From Oscillospiraceae bacterium (GTDB taxonomy: Bacteria; Bacillota; Clostridia; Oscillospirales; Ruminococcaceae), in the NCBI GenBank assembly GCA_022793675.1, contig JAAWDH010000010.1:1-64000 (forward strand): a DNA stretch of 64,000 nt. Reading direction: 5' to 3'. Both the position numbers and the translations under genes were made by a program. Below the pieces are notes generated by a model. The model did no database searches. It was not told the DNA's origin and was given only the letters and a program-made list of their open reading frames with translations. Below, piece by piece: positions 15,417 to 23,735 of this stretch; positions within the stretch are counted from its first letter, which is position 1, and every line of letters begins with the position of its first letter.

Positions 15417-16294
15417 TGAGTGAGGAAAAAGCCCGTTTTGGCCCGGCTGGGAAGGCGGAGAGCTTCGCGGCGATGGGCTATAAGCGCCAGACCGACCTTG
15501 CGGAATATCTGGAAAAGTTTTCATTGGATGCTTTTGAATACCAGTGCGGCCGCGGCCTGCGCGTCAATGAGGAAACGGTGGCGCAGCTGGGGGTGCTCTG
15601 CCGGGAAAAGGGCATCGCTTTGTCGCTGCACGCGCCCTACTATATCTCCCTTTCCTCGCTGGAGGAGGAAAAGCGCCAAAACAGCATTGGCTATATTGTT
15701 GAAAGTGCGAAAATTGCCAAGCTGCTGGGGGCCGACCGGGTGGTCATCCATTCTGGCTCTTGCAGCAAGCTTTCCCGCGAAGAAGCGCTTGAACTGGCCA
15801 AAGGGACGCTGGGCGAAGCGCTGAAGGCGGTGGATGAAGCGGGCCTTTCGGATATCCGCCTTTGTCCAGAAACAATGGGCAAGGTAAACCAGCTGGGAAC
15901 GCTTGAAGAGGTGCTGGCCTTGTGCGCGCTGGACGAACGGCTGATCCCCTGCATTGATTTTGGCCACCTCAATGCCCGCACTTTCGGGCAGTCCAATGGG
16001 CGGGAGGCTTATACGGCTATCCTTGACGCCATCGCGGATAAGCTGGGGACAGAACGCGGGAAATATTTCCACGCCCATTTCTCTAAGATCCAGTACACCG
16101 ACAAGGGCGGCGAGAAGTGCCACTTGACTTTTGCCGACACCAAGTATGGACCGGAATATGAGCCGTTGATGGCGCTTTTGGCCGAGCGGGGGCTTTGCCC
16201 GCGGATCATCTGCGAGTCCGCCGGCACCCAAAGCGAAGACGCGCAGACAATGAAACGCTGCTATGAGGCGGAAAAACAGCGTAAAACGCTGTAA
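15416..16294 (+). CDS. Endonuclease IV-type (Nfo-like) TIM-barrel protein
   Basis: The 292-residue protein has the AP-endonuclease 2 TIM-barrel pattern, with metal-ligand positions in SLHAPYY, VVIHSG, CPETMGK, CIDFGHLNA, FHAHFSK and ICES. It probably binds divalent metals and cuts at abasic sites. Relatives at this position beside yqeG in clostridia are usually annotated as TIM-barrel proteins, and it is a divergent family member, so the substrate could be different. The start ATG overlaps the yqeG stop. Confidence 0.85.
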   Translation: MSEEKARFGPAGKAESFAAMGYKRQTDLAEYLEKFSLDAFEYQCGRGLRVNEETVAQLGVLCREKGIALSLHAPYYISLSSLEEEKRQNSIGYIVESAKIAKLLGADRVVIHSGSCSKLSREEALELAKGTLGEALKAVDEAGLSDIRLCPETMGKVNQLGTLEEVLALCALDERLIPCIDFGHLNARTFGQSNGREAYTAILDAIADKLGTERGKYFHAHFSKIQYTDKGGEKCHLTFADTKYGPEYEPLMALLAERGLCPRIICESAGTQSEDAQTMKRCYEAEKQRKTL

Positions 16295-16382
16295 AAAGCG
16301 CTGAAATTAGGATGTTTTTGCAAAAATTTTCCGGTAAGCTTTACTGAACCCTTCTGCGATCGGTTTTTTTTGAAAAATCCCC

Positions 16383-16416
16383 TTGCAAAACCAGCCGAAA
16401 TACGGTAAACTATAAT
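16383..16416 (+). promoter_or_regulatory. Candidate promoter of efp
   Basis: TTGCAA at 16383 is followed after 17 bases by TAAACT, with TATAAT directly overlapping downstream at 16411. The exact -10 is ambiguous. Confidence 0.5.
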
Positions 16417-16506
16417 ATGTATCAGGAAAAGCAAAGGAACATCGGGCTGCCGGAGATTCGTCCGGCCAGGGCCCGGCAAATATCGCAACAATGGAGGTAA
16501 ATCCCA

Positions 16507-17064
16507 ATGATTTCTGCAGGAGATTTCAGAAACGGCCTGACCTTTGATATGGACGGCGATGTCATGCAGGTCGTCGAATTCCAGCATGTAAAGCCCGGCA
16601 AGGGCGCGGCTTTCGTCCGCACCAAGCTGCGCAACGTCATCACCGGCGCCGTAACCGAAACCACTTTCAACCCCACCGCTAAATTCCCCGAAGCGTTTGT
16701 CGAACGCAAGGATATGGAATATCTGTACAACGACGAGCATCTCTATTATTTTATGGATGTGGAAACCTTTGAGCAGCAGGTCATCGACCAGAGCCACCTC
16801 GACGACAGCTTTAAATTCGTCAAGGAAAACATGGTGGTCAAAGTCCTGTCCTACAAGGGCAGCGTCTTCGGCGTCGAAGCCCCCAACTTTGTGGAGCTTC
16901 AGGTGACAAAGACCGACCCTGGCTTTAAAGGCAACACCGCCACTAACGCCACCAAGCCCGCCGTGCTGGAAACCGGCGCTGAGATCAAGGTGCCGCTGTT
17001 CATTGACGAAGGCGAGGTTATCCGCATCGATACCCGTACCGGCGAATACCTTTCCCGCGCCTAA
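16507..17064 (+). CDS. efp: Elongation factor P
   Basis: The 185-residue protein matches EF-P along its length: [13 protein letters not shown] at the start, the tip loop [10 protein letters not shown] with the conserved lysine, two OB-type domains and the C-terminal [17 protein letters not shown]. It rescues ribosomes stalled at consecutive prolines. The ribosome site is ATGGAGGT. No modification enzyme (EpmA or YmfI type) lies nearby. It is followed by the CD1247-type gene, as in many clostridia. Confidence 0.98.
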   Translation: MISAGDFRNGLTFDMDGDVMQVVEFQHVKPGKGAAFVRTKLRNVITGAVTETTFNPTAKFPEAFVERKDMEYLYNDEHLYYFMDVETFEQQVIDQSHLDDSFKFVKENMVVKVLSYKGSVFGVEAPNFVELQVTKTDPGFKGNTATNATKPAVLETGAEIKVPLFIDEGEVIRIDTRTGEYLSRA

Positions 17065-17101
17065 TTGCGGGACTGCCCGGCGGGTTTTTTAGGAGGAAAA
17101 C

Positions 17102-17530
17102 ATGGAACTGAAAGAAAAAGTGGCCTATCTCAAGGGCATGGTCGAAATGGCGGATATCAACCCCGCCAGCAAAGAAGGCAAGCTCACCAACGCGCTGCTC
17201 CAGGTGCTGGAGGAGATGTCCGAGACTATCGCCGACCTGGTCAGCGCCAACAGCGAAGTCTGCGAGCTGCTGGAAACGATTGACAAGGATCTGGGCGATG
17301 TCGAGTCGGTGGTTTTCGACGAGGATGACGACGAAGACGACAACTGGATGGACGATGACGACGAAGGCGAAATCTATGAGGCTGTCTGCCCCAGCTGCGG
17401 GGAACAGGTCTACATCGATGAGGAAATGCTCGACGAGGGCGAGATGATCTGCCCTGGCTGCGGCGAAAAGCTGGAGTTTGACCTGGATATCAGCGGCATC
17501 GACGCCGACGAGGAAGAAGACGGCGAGTAA
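17102..17530 (+). CDS. CD1247-type acidic protein with C-terminal zinc ribbon
   Basis: The 142-residue protein has an N-terminal helical domain (KEKVAYLKGMVEMADI), a strongly acidic linker (FDEDDDEDDNWMDDDDE) and a zinc ribbon with CPSCGEQ and CPGCGEK, followed by an acidic tail. It resembles the clostridial CD1247 N-terminal-domain family that lies next to efp. The role is unknown; the acidic, ribbon-containing build suggests binding to RNA polymerase, the ribosome or another basic partner. The AGGAGG ribosome site precedes ATG 17102, and efp and this gene probably share a transcript. Confidence 0.85.
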   Translation: MELKEKVAYLKGMVEMADINPASKEGKLTNALLQVLEEMSETIADLVSANSEVCELLETIDKDLGDVESVVFDEDDDEDDNWMDDDDEGEIYEAVCPSCGEQVYIDEEMLDEGEMICPGCGEKLEFDLDISGIDADEEEDGE

Positions 17531-17548
17531 CACCATCTCTAAAAAAAA

Positions 17549-17685
17549 GTTTCGGGGCGGAGTGAGAATCTCCACCGGCGGTGATAGTCCGCGAACACAG
17601 CAATGTGCCGACCCGGTGGAACTCCGGGACCGACAGTGTCGAGAAAACCTTGGGTTTTCTCCAAGTCTGGATGGAAGAAACACAT
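17549..17685 (+). ncRNA. FMN riboswitch (RFN element)
   Basis: The conserved RFN landmarks occur in order: TTCGGGGCGGAGTGAGAATC, CCACCGGCGGTGATAG, CCGCGA, a GGTGGAACTCC-type helix, CCGACAGT and CTGGATGGAAGAA. It binds flavin mononucleotide and controls the riboflavin transporter gene downstream. Confidence 0.96.
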
Positions 17686-17734
17686 CTAACAGAGAAGGCG
17701 GGCCTTTTGAGGTTCCCTTTTTTGCCGATGCGTG

Positions 17735-17764
17735 CGCCCTGCAGAAATGCAGGGCGTTTTTTAT
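17735..17764 (+). terminator. Expression-platform terminator of the FMN riboswitch
   Basis: CGCCCTGCA and TGCAGGGCG flank GAAA and are followed by six T. It lies between the aptamer and ribU, so FMN binding would favour termination. Confidence 0.9.
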
Positions 17765-17822
17765 GCCCCCTCAAGGTTTGGCAAAACGCCCCGCTTGGGG
17801 TTTGCAGAAAGGGTGTATTGAC

Positions 17823-18422
17823 ATGACAAACGGAAAAAAGGTATCCAATGTCCGCAAAATGGTGATGACGGCGCTGCTGGCGGCGCTGTCGATTGTGCTG
17901 ATGAGGCTGGGGCTGAAACTGCCGTTTATGCCCAGCTTTATTACGATGGATTTTTCCGAACTGCCGGCGCTGATTGCATCGTTCAGCTTGGGGCCGCTTT
18001 CCGGAGCGGCCGTCTGCCTGGTAAAAAACCTGGTCAACCTGATGTTTTCCCAGACCGGCGGCGTCGGCGAACTTTCAAACTTTGTGCTAGGGCTCCTGTT
18101 TGTAGTGCCCGCAGGGCTGTTTTATCAGAAAATGGGCGGCCGCAAAGGGGCGCTGATCGGGTCGCTGCTGGGGGCGGTGCTGATGGGCATCGGCAGCATC
18201 TTCACAAATTATTATGTGGTTTATCCCGTTTACACGGCCTTTATGCCAATGGAAGCCATCATCGGTGCTTACCAGGCCATCAACCCGCAGGTGGAAAACC
18301 TGTGGGACTGCCTTGTCTGGTTTAACTGCCCGTTTACTTTCGGGAAAGGGATGTGCAGCGTCATTATCACCTTCCTGATCTATAAGCGGATCTCGCCGCT
18401 GATTAAGGGAAACTTCCGTTAA
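17823..18422 (+). CDS. ribU: Riboflavin ECF transporter S component
   Basis: The 199-residue membrane protein has five to six predicted helices and the RibU pattern KLPFMPSFITMDFSELPALI with GPLSGAAVCLVKNLVN. It binds riboflavin and works with the shared ECF energising module, which is not in this window. ATG 17823 has AAAGGG; a longer frame that runs through the riboswitch is rejected. Control by the FMN riboswitch upstream fits the function. Confidence 0.93.
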   Translation: MTNGKKVSNVRKMVMTALLAALSIVLMRLGLKLPFMPSFITMDFSELPALIASFSLGPLSGAAVCLVKNLVNLMFSQTGGVGELSNFVLGLLFVVPAGLFYQKMGGRKGALIGSLLGAVLMGIGSIFTNYYVVYPVYTAFMPMEAIIGAYQAINPQVENLWDCLVWFNCPFTFGKGMCSVIITFLIYKRISPLIKGNFR

Positions 18423-18435
18423 TTGGAGTACGAAG

Positions 18436-18475
18436 GTACGGGTCGCTTTCTGAAGAAAGCGACCCGTACTTTTCA
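18436..18475 (+). terminator. Perfect palindrome after ribU, built from element-arm sequence
   Basis: GTACGGGTCGCTTTCT pairs perfectly with AGAAAGCGACCCGTAC around a two-base loop and is followed by TTTTC. The stem resembles the outer arm of the palindromic element family (GTACGACGCTTTCTGAAGAA), so an element end appears to serve as the ribU terminator. Confidence 0.7.
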
Positions 18476-18491
18476 TACCCTTTGTACTCCC

Positions 18492-18520
18492 TTGACGCCG
18501 GGAAAAAGGTGTGCTATAAT
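18492..18520 (+). promoter_or_regulatory. Sigma-A promoter of the MATE operon
   Basis: TTGACG at 18492 and TATAAT at 18515 have a 17-base spacer, starting 22 bases after the ribU palindrome. Confidence 0.85.
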
Positions 18521-18555
18521 GGCCAAAGTATCTTTATTGAAAACAAGGAGAGGTT

Positions 18556-19914
18556 ATGGCACAGACTAAGGATATGACCAGCGGAAAACCAGCTGGGCTG
18601 ATTTTCTTTTTTGCGCTGCCGCTGATGCTGGGGAATATTTTCCAGCAGCTGTACATCGTAGTCGATACGGCTGTTGTCGGGCAGGTAGCAGGGGTGGAAG
18701 CACTGGCGGCTTTAGGGGCTGCCGAATGGCTGAACTGGCTGGTTGGCGGGATTGTCACCGGCTTTACCCAAGGGTTTTCCATCCTGATTGCCCAGCGCTT
18801 CGGGGCTGGCGACGCCGAGGGGCTGCGGCGATCGGCGGGGCTTTCGCTGACGATGACCGGCGGGATTACGGTGCTGACGACCATTGTCGGGCTGCTGACC
18901 ATCCGGCCGATTTTGCAGCTGATGAACACGCCGGCCAATATCATTGGCGACGCGGTACGCTATCTGCGGGTAATCATTTCCTGCTTGGCTATTAGCGCGG
19001 TCTACAACGTCTTTGCCTGCATCCTGCGGGCGGTGGGAAACAGCAAAACCCCGCTCGTTGCAATGCTGGCGGCAGCGCTGGTCAACGTGGCGCTGGATTT
19101 CCTGTTCGTGATGGGCATGGGGATGGGCGTAGCCGGCGCAGCGCTGGGGACGGTGCTGGCGCAGGCAGTCGCCGCCGGGATTTGCTTTTTGGCCATCCGG
19201 CAGATCCCGCAGCTGAAGTTTTCACGGGAAGACTTTATCCCCAGCGGCGGGATGCCGCGGCAGCTTTTCATGCTTGGGCTGCCAGTTGCCTTCCAGAACA
19301 CGATTATCTCTATCGGCGGGCTGGTTGTGCAGTACATGGTCAACGGGTTTGGGTTCCTTTATGTAGCGGGGTTCACGGCCACCAATAAGCTTTACGGCCT
19401 TTTGGAAGTGGCGGCGTCCTCCTACGGCTTCGCGATTGCAACCTATGCCGGTCAGAACCTGGGGGCGGCCCAGATCGGCCGTATCCGCAGGGGAATCCGC
19501 GCCAGCGTCGTTATGGCGCTGGGAACGGCGCTGCTGATTGCGGCAGGGGTGCTGGTATTCGGACGGGCGCTGCTTTCGCTGTTCGTTTCAGGGACGCCGG
19601 AAGAAGTAACAGCGGTGCTGGATATTGCCTACCATTACCTGGCGATTATGGCGGCGGCGCTGCCGATCCTCTACCTGCTTTATGTCTACCGCAGCGCTTT
19701 GCAGGGGATGGGCAACACGCTGATCCCCATGCTTTCCGGAGCGGCAGAGCTGTTTTTCCGGGTCTCTGTAGTGCTGACGCTGCCGCTGCTTATCGACGAC
19801 GAAGGGCTTTTCTATGCCGAACCAGCCGCTTGGATTGGGGCGACACTGCTGCTGAGCATTTCCTATTATGTCTGTATCCGTAAAGAGGAACGGAAGGGGG
19901 CTGCATCAGCATGA
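18556..19914 (+). CDS. MATE-family multidrug or toxin exporter
   Basis: The 452-residue protein has about twelve hydrophobic helices and the family pattern: LIFFFALPLMLGNIFQQLY and DTAVVGQVAGVEALAALGAA near the N-terminus, with the duplicated half starting near LFMLGLPVAFQNTIISI. It should export cationic or drug-like compounds by sodium or proton antiport. The ribosome site is AAGGAGAGG. Its stop overlaps the DUF5714 start by four bases, so the pair is one operon from the promoter at 18492. The substrate is unknown. Confidence 0.94.
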   Translation: MAQTKDMTSGKPAGLIFFFALPLMLGNIFQQLYIVVDTAVVGQVAGVEALAALGAAEWLNWLVGGIVTGFTQGFSILIAQRFGAGDAEGLRRSAGLSLTMTGGITVLTTIVGLLTIRPILQLMNTPANIIGDAVRYLRVIISCLAISAVYNVFACILRAVGNSKTPLVAMLAAALVNVALDFLFVMGMGMGVAGAALGTVLAQAVAAGICFLAIRQIPQLKFSREDFIPSGGMPRQLFMLGLPVAFQNTIISIGGLVVQYMVNGFGFLYVAGFTATNKLYGLLEVAASSYGFAIATYAGQNLGAAQIGRIRRGIRASVVMALGTALLIAAGVLVFGRALLSLFVSGTPEEVTAVLDIAYHYLAIMAAALPILYLLYVYRSALQGMGNTLIPMLSGAAELFFRVSVVLTLPLLIDDEGLFYAEPAAWIGATLLLSISYYVCIRKEERKGAASA

Positions 19915-20609
19915 ACGAAGAATGCCTGATTTGCCGCGCCCCTTTGGCCTACCTAGAAAAAGATGAGCCGATGGAATGCGCAATCTGCCACAAAAAGGAA
20001 AACAGCAAAACTAGGTGCGCCAATGGGCACTATGTCTGCAACGAATGCCACACCAAGGGGATAGACAGCATTTTCCACCTTTGCCTAGAGGAAACTTCCT
20101 CTGACCCCATAGCCATTATCGAAAAGCTGATGGCCCAGCCGTTTTGCCATATGCATGGGCCGGAGCATCATGTGATGGCGGGGGCCGCCCTCCTGGCGGC
20201 CTATAAAAATGCGGGCGGGGACCTTGACCTTGCCGAGGCGTTGACGGAAATGGCGAACCGCGGAAAGGCTGTCCCAGGCGGCGCTTGCGGTTTTTGGGGC
20301 GCTTGCGGCGCGGGAATCAGCACGGGGATGTTCGTTTCCATTATCTCGAAGTCCACACCTCTCGCTAAGGAGCCTTTCGCATTGTCCCATCGGATGACGG
20401 CGGCGGCTCTTGGCAGGATTGGGGAGATCGGCGGTCCCCGGTGCTGTAAAAGGGATTCTTTCCTGTCCATTTCAGCGGCAATTGATTTTGTGGAAGAACA
20501 TTTTGGGGTAAAGATGGAAAAACGGCAGACCTCCTGCCGTTATTCTGCCCGCAACAACCAGTGTATTGGAAACCGCTGCCCTTTTTTCCCAGCTAGCTTA
20601 GATGATTAA
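19911..20609 (+). CDS. DUF5714 cysteine-rich protein
   Basis: The 232-residue protein starts in an ATGA overlap with the MATE gene. Residues 1-60 hold CLICRAPL, ECAICHKKE and CNECH, likely metal-binding. The remainder carries HMHGPEHHVMAGAALL, a glycine-rich VPGGACGFWGACGAG segment and a C-terminal group of four Cys (CCKRDSFL, CRYSARNNQCIGNRCPFF). This is the DUF5714 pattern, of unknown biochemical function. Coupling to an exporter may mean that it makes, senses or modifies the exported compound; that is inference. Confidence 0.8.
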   Translation: MNEECLICRAPLAYLEKDEPMECAICHKKENSKTRCANGHYVCNECHTKGIDSIFHLCLEETSSDPIAIIEKLMAQPFCHMHGPEHHVMAGAALLAAYKNAGGDLDLAEALTEMANRGKAVPGGACGFWGACGAGISTGMFVSIISKSTPLAKEPFALSHRMTAAALGRIGEIGGPRCCKRDSFLSISAAIDFVEEHFGVKMEKRQTSCRYSARNNQCIGNRCPFFPASLDD

Positions 20610-20631
20610 TGAAGCTTTAGCAGATAACTTT

Positions 20632-20662
20632 AAAAGCTGCCTTTTTTAAGGCGGCTTTTTTG
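20632..20662 (+). terminator. Rho-independent terminator after DUF5714
   Basis: AAAGCTGCCTT and AAGGCGGCTTT pair around a short T loop and are followed by more T. Confidence 0.85.
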
Positions 20663-20686
20663 TGCATATTTTTTTGCAGATTCCCC

Positions 20687-20715
20687 TTGACAAAACGATA
20701 GAACGGGTGTATTAT
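20687..20715 (+). promoter_or_regulatory. Sigma-A promoter of the metal-resistance operon
   Basis: TTGACA and TATTAT are separated by 17 bases, just upstream of the palindromic operator. Confidence 0.85.
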
Positions 20716-20721
20716 GAATAC

Positions 20722-20737
20722 ATGAATAATCGTTCAT
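20722..20737 (+). promoter_or_regulatory. ArsR/CadC-type operator palindrome
   Basis: ATGAATAATCGTTCAT is an inverted repeat (ATGAA, six bases, TTCAT) that closely resembles published ArsR/CadC/SmtB operators. It starts six bases after the -10 box, where bound repressor would block transcription; metal would release it. Confidence 0.75.
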
Positions 20738-20756
20738 ATGAAAGGATGTGGAAACA

Positions 20757-21116
20757 TTGGCCATTTCAGATGTAGAACACTGCGACTTTATCCATGCCCA
20801 TAAGGACATTGTTGAAGCGGTGCGGGAAAAAATGCCGGACGATGATATCCTCTGTGACCTGGCCGAGCTTTACAAGGTTTTCGGCGACAGCACCCGGATC
20901 CGGATCCTTTATGTGCTGCTGGAATCGGAGATGTGCGTCTGCGATATCGCGCTGCTGCTGGGGATGAGCCAATCGGCGATTTCTCACCAGCTGCGGGTAC
21001 TGAAGCAGTCCAAGCTGGTCGGCAGCCGCCGGGAGGGCAAGACGGTGTTTTATGCGCTGGCCGACGACCACGTCCGGCTGATTATTCAAAAAGGCATGGA
21101 GCATATTTGCGAATGA
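20757..21116 (+). CDS. ArsR/SmtB-family metal-responsive repressor
   Basis: The 119-residue protein is best started at TTG 20757, ten bases after AAAGGA; a GTG at 20748 is too close to it. It has a winged helix-turn-helix with FGDSTRIRILYVLLESEMCVCDIALLLGMS (given here in parts: ESEMCVCDIA then MSQSAISHQLRVLK). CVCD matches the CadC alpha3 metal site, an N-terminal EHCDF could supply another Cys, and DDHVRLIIQKGMEH matches the alpha5 site of SmtB/CzrA. Both site types being present suggests Cd/Pb/Zn sensing. It opens the operon encoding an HMA protein and a P-type ATPase. Confidence 0.9.
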   Translation: MAISDVEHCDFIHAHKDIVEAVREKMPDDDILCDLAELYKVFGDSTRIRILYVLLESEMCVCDIALLLGMSQSAISHQLRVLKQSKLVGSRREGKTVFYALADDHVRLIIQKGMEHICE

Positions 21117-21138
21117 GACATTGAAAGGGGTAGGCATC

Positions 21139-21360
21139 ATGAAAAAAGTATTCAAAATGGAAGACCTGGACTGCGCCAACTGCGCTGCAAAAATGGAGGC
21201 GGCAATCCTGAAAATTGACGGGGTGGCTGCTGCCAACGTCAGCTTTATGAGCCAGAAACTGACCATCGAAGCTGACGACAGCCGCTTTGACGACATTATG
21301 AAGGAAGTCGTCCGGGTCTGCAAAAAGGTAGAGCCGGACTGCACCATCCTGCTGAAATAA
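21139..21360 (+). CDS. Free-standing heavy-metal-associated (HMA) domain protein
   Basis: The 73-residue protein (start ATG 21139, AAAGGGG) is a single HMA domain with the metal-binding DCANCAAKME loop, close to the N-terminal domain of CadA/ZntA pumps. Here it is a separate gene 31 bases before an ATPase that lacks its own HMA domain. It may act as a metallochaperone or a detached regulatory domain for the pump. The domain is clear; the partnership is inferred from gene order. Confidence 0.92.
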   Translation: MKKVFKMEDLDCANCAAKMEAAILKIDGVAAANVSFMSQKLTIEADDSRFDDIMKEVVRVCKKVEPDCTILLK

Positions 21361-21391
21361 GACGGATTTTGGGGAGAAGGGAGCTGCAATT

Positions 21392-23236
21392 ATGACCAGG
21401 AAACAGAAAAAATCCCTGTTCCGGATTATTGCCGGGCTTGTTTTGCTGGCGGCGGCGCTGTTTGCGCCGCTCGAGGGCTACTGGAGCCTTTTGCTGTTTG
21501 TGCCAGCCTACCTGATAGCGGGCGGAGACGTAGTCTGGAACGCTGTGCGGGGGATTCTGCGCGGACAGCTGTTTGACGAAAACTTCCTGATGACCATTGC
21601 TACGACTGGCGCTTTTTTCGTCGGGGAATATGAGGAAGCGGTCGCCGTTATGCTGTTTTTCCAGGTAGGAGAGCTGTTCCAGAACATCGCCGTCAGCCGG
21701 TCCCGCCGTTCCATCGCCGACCTGATGGACATCAGGCCGGACTCGGCAAACCTTTTACGGGACGGCGAACTTGTTGAAGTGTCCCCAGAGGAGGTGGAAA
21801 CGGGCGACCTGATCCTGGTCAAAGCAGGCGAACGGATCCCGCTGGACGGGATTGTGGAAAGCGGCAGCTCAATGGCCGACACCTCCGCCCTGACCGGCGA
21901 ATCGGTCCCCCGGAGCCTGACGCCGGGGAGCGAAGCGCTGAGCGGCTGCGTCAACCTGAACGGCGTGCTGGAAATCCGAGTGACAAAACCCGCCAGCGAA
22001 TCCACCGTATCCAGAATCTTAGACCTAGTGGAAAACGCCTCTTCCCGAAAAGCCAAGGTGGAAAATTTTATCACCCGTTTCGCGCGGGTTTACACGCCCT
22101 GCGTCGTTATTGCCGCTGCTGTGCTGGCCGTGCTGCCGCCGCTGATTTTGCGCCAGCCCTTTTCCGACTGGATTTACCGGGCGCTGAGCTTCCTGGTCAT
22201 CTCCTGCCCCTGCGCGCTGGTGATTTCGGTACCGCTGAGCTTTTTCGGCGGCATTGGCGGGGCGTCAAAAAAAGGCATCCTCTTTAAAGGGAGCAGCGCC
22301 CTGGAAACTCTAGGAAACGCCGGAATCGTCGTATTCGACAAAACTGGCACCCTGACTAAAGGCGTATTTGAGGTACAGAAAATCTGCCCCCAGGGCATTT
22401 CAGAGCCTGCGCTCTTAGAAACCTGCGCGCTGGCGGAAAGCTACTCCGACCACCCGATCTCCCATTCTCTGAAAGCCGCCTACGGCAGCGAGCCTGACCG
22501 CAGCCGGGTGACCGACTACACCGAAGAAGCCGGGTACGGCATCTCGGCGACGGTAGATGGGAAAACGGTCTGCTGCGGCAGCCGGAAGCTGATGGCAAAG
22601 CTCGGGCTGACGCCGCCGGAGGTTGCAGAACCTGGGACTGTTATCCATGCGGCGGCAGACGGCGTTTACCTAGGCTATATCCTAATTGCCGACCAGGTCA
22701 AAGAAGACGCCGCCGAAGCTATCGCTAAGCTAAAAGCCCTAGGCGTGCGCAAAACAGTCATGCTCACCGGCGACACAGCCGCAGCTGGGAAACCTGTCGC
22801 GGCGAAACTGGGGCTCGACGAAGCATACACAGACCTTCTGCCTGATGGAAAAGTAGCCAAAGTAGAAGATCTGCTGAAACAAAAAACCGGCAAAGAACGA
22901 CTGATCTTCGTCGGCGACGGCATCAACGACGCGCCGGTGCTGGCGCTGGCAGACGCCGGGGCGGCGATGGGCGCGCTGGGGTCGGACGCCGCAATCGAAG
23001 CGGCGGACGTGGTGCTGATGGACGATAAACCAGGGAAATTACCGACAGCAGTTTCCATTGCCCGGCGGACGATGGCGATCGTGCGGCAGAATATCGTATT
23101 CGCACTAGCTGTCAAAGGGCTGATCCTACTGCTTGGCGCAATGGGGATAGCCAATATGTGGGCGGCCGTGTTTGCAGACGTTGGGGTCGCAGTTATCGCC
23201 ATCCTTAACGCGATGCGCACCTACCGGCTGAAATAG
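21392..23236 (+). CDS. cadA: Cd/Zn/Pb-exporting P1B-type ATPase
   Basis: The 614-residue pump has the membrane metal site ISCPCALVISVPLSFFGG (CPC), phosphorylation motif DKTGTLTKG, the SDHPIS motif of heavy-metal pumps and the hinge GDGINDAP. The actuator motif reads TGES. At 614 residues it is shorter than typical CadA (700 or more) because the N-terminal HMA domain is absent; the gene just upstream encodes it. P1B-2 type (Zn/Cd/Pb) is favoured by CPC together with the repressor type. The operon should be derepressed by metal. Confidence 0.94.
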   Translation: MTRKQKKSLFRIIAGLVLLAAALFAPLEGYWSLLLFVPAYLIAGGDVVWNAVRGILRGQLFDENFLMTIATTGAFFVGEYEEAVAVMLFFQVGELFQNIAVSRSRRSIADLMDIRPDSANLLRDGELVEVSPEEVETGDLILVKAGERIPLDGIVESGSSMADTSALTGESVPRSLTPGSEALSGCVNLNGVLEIRVTKPASESTVSRILDLVENASSRKAKVENFITRFARVYTPCVVIAAAVLAVLPPLILRQPFSDWIYRALSFLVISCPCALVISVPLSFFGGIGGASKKGILFKGSSALETLGNAGIVVFDKTGTLTKGVFEVQKICPQGISEPALLETCALAESYSDHPISHSLKAAYGSEPDRSRVTDYTEEAGYGISATVDGKTVCCGSRKLMAKLGLTPPEVAEPGTVIHAAADGVYLGYILIADQVKEDAAEAIAKLKALGVRKTVMLTGDTAAAGKPVAAKLGLDEAYTDLLPDGKVAKVEDLLKQKTGKERLIFVGDGINDAPVLALADAGAAMGALGSDAAIEAADVVLMDDKPGKLPTAVSIARRTMAIVRQNIVFALAVKGLILLLGAMGIANMWAAVFADVGVAVIAILNAMRTYRLK

Positions 23237-23245
23237 GAGGGCAGA

Positions 23246-23446
23246 ATGAAACGGCCTTTTGAAAAAGCGGCGGCAATTTTAGCGCTGGGCGCTGTATTGG
23301 CAGAATTCCTGCTAAGGCGCCGGCTAAAAGAGCGTCTGCAAATAGACCCAGTCGAACAAACAACAGCCGTTTACGGCGAACACAGCGCTTTCGCCTGGGG
23401 CGGCAATTTCTCGCTGATAAAAGCGGTTTTGAAACTCCTATCTTAA
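23246..23446 (+). CDS. 66-residue membrane protein at the end of the metal-pump operon
   Basis: It begins nine bases after cadA, with an AGGAGG ribosome site and ATG. The sequence opens MKRPFEKAAAILALGAVLAE, one short hydrophobic helix, then a basic RRRLKERL segment and a soluble tail ending LKAVLKLLS. No family is recognised. Good ribosome site, spacing and position before the terminator argue it is a real operon member, perhaps a small partner of the pump. Function is unknown. Confidence 0.65.
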   Translation: MKRPFEKAAAILALGAVLAEFLLRRRLKERLQIDPVEQTTAVYGEHSAFAWGGNFSLIKAVLKLLS

Positions 23447-23491
23447 AAATTCTGGCTCTAAGGGCAATCCCCTTGGGGCCAGAATTTTAGT
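23446..23491. terminator. Bidirectional-looking terminator after the metal operon
   Basis: AAAATTCTGGC pairs with GCCAGAATTTT, with AGGG/CCCT inside, so both strands show A/T-rich flanks. It ends the metal-resistance operon. Confidence 0.7.
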
Positions 23492-23508
23492 TTGCCGAAA
23501 TTTCGCCC

Positions 23509-23735
23509 TCTGCGGAGGGCGACCAGGGGGCTCTGCCCCCGGCCCCCGCGATTTTTTGAAAAAAATCGAGTAAAACTTTTTTCGCTAGGGTAACTGTGTG
23601 CAAAGCCATAAACACCTACTGCGTCGACAAGCATTCTGGTTCTGCGCATCGACGCAGTAGGCGTGCAAATCTGCGCCGACGCGTACCCTGGCGATGAAAA
23701 GTCTTTGCGAAGCTTTCTTCAGAAAGCGTCGTACC
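23509..23735 (+). repeat. Complete palindromic element with A-type left arm
   Basis: The left arm is the A-type block (GGGGGCTCTGCCCCCGGCCC, then TTTTTTGAAAAAAATCGAG and TCGCTAGGGTA). The core has CCTACTGCGTCGACAAGC and GCATCGACGCAGTAGG. The right arm is TACCCTGGCGATGAAAAGTC to TTCAGAAAGCGTCGTAC. This is the clearest complete copy. The two arms come from different arm types, so arms appear exchangeable. Confidence 0.85.

Noticed and set aside
17478-17822. Extension of the ribU frame through the FMN riboswitch
   Set aside because: The riboswitch and its terminator are clear and ribU has its own start with ribosome site at 17823.
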